This document shows positions 50,081 to 60,505 of a stretch of DNA of 64,000 bases, one piece after another. Source of the DNA: Pontederia crassipes. Its lineage: Eukaryota; Streptophyta; Magnoliopsida; Commelinales; Pontederiaceae. Below the pieces are notes generated by a model. It did no database searches and was not told where the DNA came from. It was given only the letters and a program-made list of their open reading frames with translations. The stretch covers positions 31,318,768 to 31,382,767 of the forward strand of contig CM060183.1 in assembly GCA_030549335.1 (NCBI GenBank). The letters run 5' to 3'. How positions within the stretch are numbered: position 1 is the first letter of the stretch; each line of letters opens with the position of its first letter. Position numbers and translations under genes: made by a program.

Positions 50081-50339
50081 ATTTCCTGATGAACAAATTT
50101 TCTCAATCTCCCTTTTGGAGGAGGCAAAGACAATAATGAACTTCCATGGTTTGCTGATTATGCTAATTTTCTTGCAGAAAAATGGATTCCTCTGGATGGA
50201 CCACGCAGAAAAAGAGAAAGTTTTTCGCTGACATCTCCCATTATCTTTGGGAAGATCCATATTTGTTTAAGGTTTGTGCAGATCAGATTATTCGCAGGTG
50301 CATACCTGAAAGTGAAGTTCAAAGCATTCTGCAACATTG

Positions 50340-51430
50340 TCATGACGGAGAGGCCGGATGACACTTTGGTCCCAATCGTACCGCCGCCAAGGTTCTAGAA
50401 AGCGGGTTGTATTGGCCAACCCTATTCAAAGATGCACATGTATTTTGTAAGTCTTGTGATCATTGCCAGAGGACAGGTAATATTTCTAAACGCGACAAAA
50501 TGCCTCTAAACAATATTCTTTATTGTGATATATTTGATATTTGGGGCATTGACTTTATGTGGCCTTTCCCTAAGTCAATGAACAATGAGTACATTCTAGT
50601 TGATGTGGACTATGTGTCGAAATGGGTTGAGGCAATTGCCACTCCTACTAATAACGCTAAGGTAGTTGTAATTTTTTAAGGAAGAATATTTTTACTCGAT
50701 TTGGTACACCTAGAGCTATTATCAGTGACAATGGCACACATTTTTGCAATCCTTTATTTGCAGGATTAGTGGCTAAGTTTGGAGTCACCCACAAGTTGAG
50801 TACCCCTTACCATGCTCAGTCATGTGGCCAAGTAGAGGTGTCAAATCGAGAAATTAAGCGCATCTTGGAAAAAATAGTTAACTCCTCTAGAAAAGATTGG
50901 TCTCTCAGGCTGGATGACGCACTGTGGGCTTATCGCACTGCATTTAAAACACCCATAGGTATGTCACCATATAGATTAATTTATGGGAAGGCGTGTCATC
51001 TACCCTTAGAATTGGAACACAAGGCTTATTGGGCTACAAAATTTTTAAATATGGACCCAACCTTGTCGAGCAATGAGCGACTACTGAAACTTAACGAGCT
51101 CGAAGAGTTCCGGAACAATGCTTATGAGAATAGTAAGATGTATAAGGAGCAAACAAAAAGATGGCATGACCAAAATATTCAAACTAAGGACTTTCAACCT
51201 AGTCAACAAGTCCTCCTTTATGAAAGCAGACTTAGATTATTTCCGGGTAAACTCAAGTCTAGATGGATGGGGCCATATATAGTAGTCAGTTCTTCTCCTT
51301 TCGGAGCTGTAGAGATTCGGTCACTAGACGGAAAACACACATTCACCGTAAATGGACACATGCTCAAGCACTATTTGAGTGGTGTTAAACCTGCACAAGT
51401 TAACTACATGATTCTGCACGAGCCCTAAGC
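50340..51430 (+). other. Athila integrase region (fossil)
   Basis: HHCC-type zinc text [15 protein letters not shown], catalytic-core text [14 protein letters not shown] and ISDNGTHF, and a C-terminal module with [11 protein letters not shown] typical of gypsy integrases. Broken. Confidence 0.85.
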
Positions 51431-52379
51431 CAAGGCGGGCAAAGTCAAGCTAACGACTATAACTTAGAACTTCTCTGCCTCACCCTTATTTATTTTATTT
51501 TATTATTATTATTTATTTTTTATTATAGATTTTTATTAGTTATTTTTCTTAACTTCCTTTCATTACGTCCAGTTTTCTGGTCTTTGAGTCGGTTGACATC
51601 AATTTTTGCATTTCTTTAATCACTATTGATTCTTTTCAAATGCTTAACGTGACTTGGGCCGGGTTGATAGTGACCCAGGCCGGGCATTATGGAAGCCCGG
51701 CCCGATCAAGTCAGAAACTCGGGTCGTGTCATCCTTTCTTTTATCTTCGCAGGTGACAATAAACCCGGGCCGAGTTAATGTGAACTCGGACCGGGCCATT
51801 CAGGTTGTACACGTCGACTCCGGCGGTTTCTCATTCGCCATTAAGACACAAATTCGGCCGTTGAACTGCCAACCACCTGTCATCAAGACACGCCATTGAT
51901 TCTGCGCGATTCTCGGTGTGGAGGGCCACCTACCTGGGTTGAGTTCGTCTACAAAAATTGGGCGGTGGGGCAGCGGGACCACATCGCCAATGCTGCCTCT
52001 CCCCGACCAACACCGGCAACTGATCTGCCCCCGCGTCTGCTTCCACCATGCCACCGCGCGCCGCCGCCTCCTTTTCCAGATTCGTCATGCCGCCTCCTTT
52101 CCCAGATCCGCCTGCGCCGCCGACTTCTTCCGCTGCAACGCGCACCACGCCGCCGCCTCTTCTTTCTAGATCCAACGCACCCGGCCGCACTCACTTCAAC
52201 CCGGGCCACACATCGGTATACACAGCCCGGATTCCTTGCCAGCCATCCGCCTCAAGCCGCGATCACAACCCGGGCCGCGTCAACTATATACCAGGGCCGG
52301 GTTGATTGTTGAGCAGCAGCATCTCCTTCGACAGCATCGACTCGGGTCGGGTTTCTTGCACATAAAGTTTCACTTGTCA

Positions 52380-53721
52380 CTGTTTAGCATGCAACCTCGC
52401 CGGAAGTCTATTGTCTGTCGCGCCAATGCTCCTTCAATGACTGATAATGAAGTTACCCAATAGGAAGATCGACCATCGCGACCCACCAGTCTAGAGTTCA
52501 GGGATCCTACTCAACGAAATTGCTATCGACAGACGTTTTTTTCACTATTACTCCCACTCGGTATGCATGTCACAACACCATGACAGATTTACATATTGAT
52601 GCTGACATTATGTTGCTCTTTGAGAGAGTAGGGATGCGGACTTTTCTGGATCAAAGGTGGCCGACATATGAGAAGTTGTACCATGAGTTTTTCAGTTCTT
52701 ATGCTTATGAGTGTTCTGCTCGGCGCCATCGAGTTAGCTTTCGGCTTTTTAACAATGAATATGGCTTTTCTATGCCGGAGTTTAACCCTATCTATGGATT
52801 TCCCTTACTGGAGTCCTCTGCCACTTGTCCTGAGTTTCAGGGAGCTGCTTTCTGAAAAGCCATAACAAATGACGAGCCATTCCTTCCCGTGCAAAGGCAA
52901 GTCTCATTCAGAACCCAATATTTCGATATGTCCACATGATCATCTCTTATACCATCTGTGGTAGAGGGGAAAGTGAGGGTGCTATCAATACTAAAGAATT
53001 AGAGATATTGTGGGCTATGGTGAAAGGAAGACAGCTAAACATCAACGCTATCTTAGCCGATAATTTTCAGAGACATGCATCCAGGTCTTCATGCAAAGTT
53101 ATTAATGGTGGTCTAATTACTCCCATAGCCTTTTATTTGGGCCTTGACCTATCCTCTCTTAACCCCATCGAGCCCACATTTATTGGGATGACCACGGTTC
53201 TTCAGATGAACCTTGTCGAGAGGACTTCAGGTGGTCTGGTCTTCAAGTTTCGTAATAGGATCGAGACACTATCTTGCACTGATGCTGATCGCTTCACTGT
53301 CTTCGATCATGCGAATTGGACATATTTTCCTTCTTTGAGACAGGTGGAGCCTCGCCACATAGCAGATCCTCATGCACAGCCAGATTCAGATGATGAGGAT
53401 CCAGTACCTCTACAGGACGAGGGGCCTTCACAGCACCCACAGCCATCCTTTATGGCCCCGAGTCCACCACTGCAGCCAGAGACCACATCTCAGACGACCT
53501 ATGCATCTGGTTCGGCCAATTTTGATGTTTCGGCTTTGCAGGATACATTAGCCGTGCTGCTTGCAGGCCAGGAGCGACAGTATCAGCTGATGCAACAGCA
53601 CCATCAGGAGACCCAGGCTCAGTTCCGACAGCTTAGCGACCGTCAGGATCACCTTGAGCAGCTGGTTCAAGACTACTTGGGGCAGTATTCACCACCTCCA
53701 CCGCCTCCAGAGATGAGCTAG
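52380..53721 (+). other. Athila 3' ORF (env-position, ORF-1-like; fossil)
   Basis: A region after integrase codes for text such as YGFSMPEFNPIYGFPLLE and INTKELEILWAMVKGRQLN, and a Gln/His/Pro-rich tail with SPPPPPPEMS. This position and style fit the ATHILA ORF-1 family, sometimes called env-like. I see no clear envelope features, so the role is unknown. Broken. Confidence 0.7.
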
Positions 53722-54280
53722 CTGGTCGTGTTTTTTTCCTTTCTTCTTTTCTATCTTTTTGAGTCTTTCATCTTATACTCCTTACCTTGTCTGGCTAACA
53801 CTGAGGACAGTGTTTAGTTCAAGCTTGGGAGAGATTATATTTCATGCATCATATTTGCTTATTGTACTACATCATCATGTTTGCTTTCTTTTAGTTTATT
53901 TCAGTATTGCATGTTTGCTTTATTTTTGCATCTCATGAAAATCCATAAAAAATTGAAAATTTCAAAAAAAATCACAAAAATACCATTCACCATCATTTTG
54001 CCTTATTGTTTGTTCTTCTTGTTTGCACTTAAGTAAAATTCAAGGACACCTTGTGCACTTATGAAATTCTATAGTCATAATTTTATCTGTTCCATCACCT
54101 TAGTATTGGGTAATTTGGAAAGTGTATATTGCCAAATAAAATTATTTCATTTCTTATTTTTTATTTTATGTCTTGATGGTAGTAGCCTTTTTATTGAATG
54201 CCTAAAGTATTTTGTGAGCTTAAAATAAATAAATCTGAAAGAGGGTTAGTTAAACCCCAAAAGTTATAAGAATGTATAAT

Positions 54281-54620
54281 TGTGTTATCCGGAACCTGGG
54301 TGTGTTCGGGTTATTAGATCCGTAGGGGATTTTTGCCTGACGACCTAAGGGCAACTGCCCTGAAATTCGTCGATCGAAAGCCCGCTACATGAACCACCTT
54401 GCGCAATATGGAGAAGCACAAGAGTACCAAATCAGTAAAAGAGATAAGTTTTAAATGATGCAAAACTGTGTTATCCGGAACCTGGGTGTGTTCGGGTGAC
54501 TAGATCCGTAGGGGATTCTTGCCTGGCGACCTAAGGCCAACTGGTCTGGGATCCATCGGTCGAAAGCCTGATACATGGACCATCTTGCGCAATATGGAGA
54601 AGCACATGAGTAATCAAGTC
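54281..54620 (+). repeat. Direct repeat in the Athila 3' untranslated region
   Basis: Two copies of about 150 bp with period 186 start at 54281 and 54467. Each opens TGTGTTATCCGGAACCTGGG and ends CTTGCGCAATATGGAGAAGC. Non-coding. Confidence 0.85.
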
Positions 54621-54927
54621 TATAAATCAATAAGAAGGTGAATAAAGTAAAATTAAGCTCATTCTATACTTCTTGCATTCAACATTAATGCTATTATTTG
54701 ATAGACTATATGTTTTCTTGCACGGAGCTGAACTAGAATAAGTTTAAACTGTTTAAGATCCAGAAAATTTATAAGGCTGGGATATGGATTGTGGTTAGAT
54801 ACTTTGGTGATGGACTTGTAAAACGATGGTAGTGGAAAAATATTAGTCATGGGGTGGAGACTATGATGGGTCAATTATGATTCTTGAGTCTTGCCTTGGA
54901 GCTTGCTTGAGGACAAGCAAGAGTTCA

Positions 54928-54941
54928 AGCTTGGGGGAATT
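54928..54941 (+). other. Athila polypurine tract
   Basis: AGCTTGGGGGAATT directly precedes the 3' LTR, as expected for plus-strand priming. A similar TTCAAGCTTGGGAGAG occurs at about 53819. Confidence 0.75.
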
Positions 54942-56384
54942 TGATGCATGCATTGTTATACATGTTTTCATACATCATTTTATATTATTTGTCATAGTTT
55001 TGACCATTGCATGCATTTACTTTTCAATTATTTCTCCAAAATTTGTTAGAGTCCAAAACTACCAACTTCCATTGTATTTTGTTCTCAGGAATGCCAAGTT
55101 GGAGGTGCAGAGCGATTGTCACGAAAGAGCACGAAAATCAGAGCAGAAAAATGATTCTGACGAAGAACCCGGGCCGGGTCGTTTGTACACCTTGGTCGGG
55201 CCGATCGTAAGACCAATCCCGAGTCGGATTTTACACGACAAAAGAACCCGGGCCGAGTATCCTACAACCCGGGCCGAGTTGGCTTATCAGACAGATACTA
55301 TCAGACGGCTCAGATTTTTGCCTTGTTGAACACGAAGTTAACATCTCAAAATGGCGTGCAACCCTAGGGGGACGTTCTCCCCTATAAATACTACAATTTG
55401 GAGGCATTGTGGGCATCCTTGGACTCGTGAATTCGCGTGCCCTAGCCACCCAACTTCGGAGAGAATTTTTGCGGTGCTGAATTCTAAAGCAACTTGGAGT
55501 CGTTCCGGCGAACCCCTGCGAAGACCACACGGCTGAGGCTCGTAACAGAGGCATCACCGGACTTCAGCAAGCATACTTTAGTAATATTTCTGATGAAATT
55601 CTTGTTTATCATTATGGATTTGATGTCAAAACAATTCTGTATGGAGTAGTTTGTTGTTAGGGGAAAACTAAGTTGAACCCCTGTTTATCTCTCAATTTAT
55701 TTGGATAATTAGACTTCTGTTAAATTGCAATGAGTTTTCAACTGGTTGGACTAAATTTTGGTTAGAAGAGTTAGGTTCTCGAGATTTTGAGTCCTTTATA
55801 TTTAACAATTCTTCTTCGTGCATTAATGCATCTCGATTAAAAATTTGATTATTATGTTCTGAGTTTTCAGAAATCATAGTTTAATTTTGATCAGAGATAA
55901 TTAGTTCTCAAGTTTTTTAGCACTATATTTATGTGTATAAGTTGCATTTTAAAGCAATTCAGTTCAAAGTAAGATTAGAGTTGATTGAGTTTTCAACGGC
56001 TTTAATGACACTTTTATCGAATTAGTTTGATTCTCAAGTTTTTTTTTTGAGATCAATATTGATAAGCAACTCCTTTCCATTAGAAGTCTACTTGGTTATT
56101 ATTGATTATTTGAGAGATAACACGGGGATACAAAGTTAGACCCTAACTCATCATTATTATCGATCTTTCTTCTGCTAAGCACCGTTTTCATTTGTTTTCT
56201 CACTTCCTTTTTCTTAATTGATAAATTTAAGGGTGATTCCTCGATTGATTTTTCACTATAACTTTTAGACAAAAAAAGATTGTTAATTTTCAGTCCTCGT
56301 GGGTTCGACGTCCTATTCACTCTTTATTACTTGATATGGTCTAGTATACTTGCTAGTATATTTGCGCTCAATTTTCACGCATCA
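54942..56384 (+). repeat. Athila 3' LTR
   Basis: 1443 bp, shorter than the 5' LTR and with fewer AACCCGGGCCGGGT-type words. Bounded by TGATGCATG and CACGCATCA, and followed by the target duplication CTGCC. Confidence 0.9.
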
Positions 56385-58053
56385 CTGCCCTCCTCAAACG
56401 AGTGCGCATCACTGACGGCTAGATCCGCGACGACCGTCGCCGCCGACCTCCGCTGTACTCTCGCGGCCCTCTTGTCCTTTGCTCCATTCGATGCCGACCT
56501 CTGTCGCATGACCCTCGCAGGCTTCTTCCTCCGCCAGCCTCTCCCTCCGCTGCCTCGATCACGTTCTGCTCGACCTCAGCCTCCCCCTCCACTCCAAGCC
56601 GACACTCTGCATCTCCTTCGCAGCCGAGTAGTGCCTCGTTCGGTCCAGCCCGAACGAGCGATGGCTAGAGCTCTGCATAGGCGATGCTTGCGCCGGCGGC
56701 CTTCGATCCATAGGCACTCCAGACTCCCAATGACGGTCGGCCGGACGAGCCTCGAACCACCATGCTATTTTTTTTCTATTTTTTACATATGTATTCGGGG
56801 CTTGAATTTCAAGAGAAAGTGTCCATGCTATTTTTTTTAATTCTTTTGCTATTTTTTTAATTTGTTTCACTATTTTTATTTAAAAAATCGGATGGAATCG
56901 GGTCCCCGCGGGGGTTCGGGGCCCACGGGGATCGGGACGGGGGCGGAGGCCAGTTGGCGGGGTCGGGGCGGGGGAAGTGTCCCCACCCCGAACAGCGTCG
57001 GGTGCCAACCCTACTCTATCCTTCATCTAACATGAACCCAAATCTTAAACAAGCTAAAGTATCATTCATCTCCATCATCAACCTACTTAGCAAAACATAC
57101 TTATCAATCACTTCTAGGCATAGATGGGAAACTATAACCTCACTTTATGACCTTAAGCATGAATCCTATCATGTACATAATCATCATATAAAATCCACAA
57201 TCATGTCATTCATGATCATCAAAATCAGCATATTAATTATTCCAACCATTCATCATATAAGTAGCATATAAGCATCTAACCAAAACGATAATTGATGGCA
57301 TCATTCTACCCATCACCTAGCATGTACCTAGACGTAAACCATCCTTAGAACAGCATGTTAAACCCTCTGAAAAACCCTTATAACTCAGATTCCGTTAACA
57401 TCTTTTAGCCTAGCTTTCGATTGTTTTTCTTCAACTTTTAGTCCCTCCTCCTTCATCCTACGTTCTCCTCTCATTCAACGTCTCAAAAGTCTCTTCCAAG
57501 ATCCTCTGGCCGAGCCCACGACAAGGAAGAGATAGCCACAATAATGGTGGATGAAAGGGTTGAGAGAAAAATGAAGAGAATTGAAGTGATAATTGGGTTT
57601 AAATATGGAAAGAAAATAAGAGGTTGTGCCCTCTCATTCCCAAGAGTCAGGGGAAGGAAGAAAAGGTTTTCCAAATCCCCAATAGTCATGCAATTTGATG
57701 TCCTAATTCTCCAAGAGTTGGGGTGAGAAAAGATAAGGAGAAATCAAATTTGAATTTTTCATCTCCAAGAGTCACGAAGATGAAAGACCATCACAAGATT
57801 CCAAGAGTTGTAATGTAAAAAAATGAGTCAAAATTTAATTTGACTTCTCGCTTCATGTGTTGATACAAATTGACAAATGGAGTCCGGAAAAGAAGCACAG
57901 AGAAAGAGAAAAAAAAGGAGAAGAGAAGACAACGAAGGAGAAATGAGAGAGACATCAGAGTAAATATAAAAAGAGACGAAAATGTAGACATCAGAGAGAC
58001 ATCGAAGATGTAGTTCAATAATGGACGATTGATATTAATTGTTGTAAGTTACA

Positions 58054-58713
58054 GTTGAGTGAAGGAGCTGTATACTCCTTTTTCTCTTAAAAGAATTAAC
58101 AACATTTTATACCTAGGAATAAAAGGTTGATGCATGTTTATTTAAAAGACTATTTAAAACACTCGATATACGTATTTGAGAAAACAAATGCTCTTGTATT
58201 GACATCACACAAAAAAAATCAAGAAACCATGATAAAATTATGCATCTATATATTTATAAGTACCCATCCTTTATATCCAAATAATTGGATTTATTTTTTT
58301 TTTGTTGGCAAAAGTACGAAGGAAGAGTTTGAGATTCCTCCATATTTGGGCGGATTGCCATCACAAATCACAATCAACCTTGCAATATGACACATGGAAA
58401 CTTAATAGTGCGCTTTAATTAGTGCAGCTCGAGGCCAACTAATACTCAATATTTAATGGAGCTTTAATTAAGTCACTCATTGTCTTAATTGATATGGTGC
58501 CATGCAAGCCGTCGCCATGAATGAAGCAAGCCTTGCCCATCATTAATTATTAATTAACTTGAATCCCTTTGCTCTTTCAATACGAGCCCAACTAATACTT
58601 TGTTCAAATCTCTTTCAATAAGAAACGCGTATTTTGATATTGAATGCACACATTTTTTCGGTATTCGAGAGATGAGATGACCCCATATATTGATATTGAA
58701 CGCATTTCAATAT

Positions 58714-58720
<7 letters not shown>
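58054..58720. other. Upstream region of the WSD1-like gene
   Basis: AT-rich. No element end or gene recognised before the GA tract. Confidence 0.4.

Positions 58721-58726
<6 letters not shown>

Positions 58727-58794
<68 letters not shown>
58727..58794. repeat. (GA)n tract in the WSD1-like 5' region
   Basis: About 68 bp of GA repeats with one interruption, ending 163 bp before the start codon. GA/CT tracts near plant starts can bind GAGA-binding (BBR/BPC) factors; function here is inference. Confidence 0.85.
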
Positions 58795-58797
<3 letters not shown>

Positions 58798-58956
58798 AAT
58801 TATATATCCTGTCTTGAAGTGTTTTCAAGTCGATCAGAATAAGCCGCCGTGTCTTAGATCAATATACATATTCTCCAAGTCCTCCCTCTTCTGCCTCTCA
58901 GATCTCTTTGACGTACCTGTAACGTGCATGCGCCGGCGGCCGGCGACGGCGAGAGG

Positions 58957-59223
58957 ATGGGAGAGAAGGAAGATGAGTTGACCGCCAAGCTCGGGACGCT
59001 CACGGTGAAGACAGGGAAGGAGGGGAGGGCGGCGGGGATCAATGATAAGGAACAGGAGGAGGAAGAGGAACCGCTGAGCCCGGCGGCACGGCTGTTCCAT
59101 GAGCCCGGCTTCAACTGCCACATCGTGTCCGTCATCGGCGTCGGGACGCCCATCGACGTCGGCTTCGTCAAGTCCTGCCTCGAGTCGACGCTCGTCCGCC
59201 ATCCCCGTTTCTCCAGCATCCCG
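58957..59223 (+). CDS. WSD1-like wax ester synthase/diacylglycerol acyltransferase, first exon (partial gene)
   Basis: An 89-codon first exon starting MGEKEDELTAKLGTLTVK. An acidic linker (KEQEEEEE) leads to PLSPAARLFHEPGFNCHIV and LVRHPRFSSIP, the N-terminal signature of plant WS/DGAT (WSD1 family) acyltransferases, which make wax esters or triacylglycerol at the ER. It ends at a GTGAGC donor. The ATG at 58957 is the first in frame. The acyltransferase HHxxxDG motif would lie in later exons, which I do not find before 64000, so they are either beyond the window behind a long intron or lost. The exon is GC-rich, as many monocot first exons are. A CACTA element sits 1.3 kb into the intron. Confidence 0.75.
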
Positions 59224-60505
59224 GTGAGCAAAACTGGTCTCTCTCTCTCTCCTTCTCACAGTTTCACAGTTAGCTGCCTTTTTCTCTTTCACATGGGATT
59301 AATTAAAGTTTAGAACACGACATAAAATAGTAAATATCCATTAGTAATACCAACCGACAGGATTGATTGGTGCTATGAAAATTAAGATTTCTAATTCTCT
59401 TTTTTTTTCTGAGTGCGATGTTCTTAATGGAACTTGTTTGGTTCAGTTAACTAAATTTAGAACGATACATTTTGGAAGAATAATTAGTACACACAACATT
59501 CTGGCTAAATCTTGATAGATTGTGACGGTGGGTCCCGGATTCCCATCCATTAGAATCACCCGACTGTCTACTGGATTGGTTTTATAATCAAATTTTGAAT
59601 ATTATTAACGTCAAAATGAATAAACTTTAATCAAATTACTAAAGAGTAAATTGAAAACGATAATTTCTTATATATATACATCATTGAAGATAATACCACC
59701 AACGGAATAGGTTAAGTACATATATTAGTGAATATAATAACCTTATGGGGTTGGGAACATTTAAGTTCCCATCATCCGGAAATAATATTATTTAAGTGAA
59801 AAATAACTTTTTTAAATGCATTACTCGGCTTGATGAATTTTTGGATCATTTTTCAATTTAAGATCGATCGATATTTAAATGATCCATTAATTTTAATTTA
59901 TAACTACATTTTAGTTTTCTTGATTATCTTAGTGAAGTAACATGACGTACAAAAATAATATAAATATATAATAAAATAATATTAGAATAAAAAAGCGGCA
60001 GCCCTTGGAAAAATGTAGTCAGGCGCATGTAGTCAAAAAGAAGAAAAACGTAGTCAGGCGCATGTGACGCGAGAGGGTGGCGAAAGGTCAAGAATATTAA
60101 TAAGATTATAAAATATGTTTGGTTTTTTTCCGATGAAAATAAATATATAATATAATTTTTATGTAATTTTTGGAATCTGCCCCCCTTGGAAAGTATTATT
60201 ATATAATAAAATAAAAATAATGTTTCATGAATTAATAATATAAATAAATAAAATACTTAAGTATAAATAAGAAGCACATGTCCCTACAAATTCTTTTAAT
60301 ATAGATATATGCTTAAAATTGTGAGTAAAATATAAAACTTAATAATTTTTTTAAAATATATATCAAATACGAGTTCCAACTGTAATCCAAGAATATTAGT
60401 CATGCAAAAATGTTATAGTAAATTATATTAAGAGTAAAGAAATGATTGTCTCATAAATAAATCATTTAAATACACAGCATGTACCTATGATGTTTTCATA
60501 GGGGC
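59224..60505. other. First part of the WSD1-like intron 1
   Basis: No exon recognised. A short duplication GTAGTCAGGCGCATGT occurs twice at about 60017 and 60048. Confidence 0.5.

Larger units (their letters stand above)
44039..56384 (+). mobile_element. Athila-lineage Ty3/gypsy retrotransposon
   Basis: 12.3 kb, with LTRs at 44039-45996 and 54942-56384, both starting TGATGCATG and ending in CATCA. An exact 5-bp duplication CTGCC lies outside (44034-44038 and 56385-56389). Primer site TGGTGCTGTTGCCGGGGA (46003-46020) resembles the tRNA-Asp 3' end, as usual for Athila. Parts in order are gag, protease, reverse transcriptase, RNase H, integrase and an extra 3' reading region, then an AGCTTGGGGGAAT polypurine tract. 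The LTRs differ in length, and their shared parts differ by roughly 4-5 percent by eye, suggesting an age of one to two million years at usual plant rates. Coding regions carry around ten breaks, so it is inactive. Confidence 0.92.
43523..57013. mobile_element. hAT-like element interrupted by an Athila retrotransposon
   Basis: Ends TAGGGATGGCAA and GTGCCAACCCTA, with an 8-bp near-duplication CTTTATCC (43515-43522) and CTCTATCC (57014-57021). Without the Athila insert it would be about 1.1 kb. The arms are very GC-rich; the interior has CGGCGGAGG-type and CCGCCG-type blocks on either side of the Athila insertion. Same family as 1-630. No transposase is recognised. Confidence 0.75.
41600..58053 (+). 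mobile_element. Gypsy-type LTR split by a nested hAT and Athila; right end approximate
   Basis: It starts TGTAACGCCTCGAAATTC, parallel to the solo LTR at 6654. Text around 43150-43260 (CGAAAGTCGAACAGTCGTCCG) parallels 7719-7760 there. The LTR is interrupted at 43523 by a hAT element and resumes at about 57014-57022, where text resembles 8520-8700 of the other LTR. The right end is not fixed: candidates lie between about 57.8 and 58.05 kb, and no 5-bp duplication was confirmed. No internal coding region of this outer element was seen. Fossil. Confidence 0.55.

Noticed and set aside
52380-53721. Viral envelope gene in the Athila element
   Set aside because: Only the position is env-like; I saw no convincing signal peptide, transmembrane or fusion features.
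56394-56760. Ala/Arg/Pro-rich frame right of the Athila element as a captured gene
   Set aside because: No domain recognised and composition-driven; kept only as a hypothesis about the hAT interior.
58027-58031. GATTG as target duplication of the outer LTR (left copy 41595-41599)
   Set aside because: The preceding base context does not end in CA and homology to the other LTR fades earlier, so the match may be chance.
58834-59292. Antisense frames over the WSD1-like exon
   Set aside because: Shadow of a GC-rich coding exon whose plus-strand frame has a clear acyltransferase signature.
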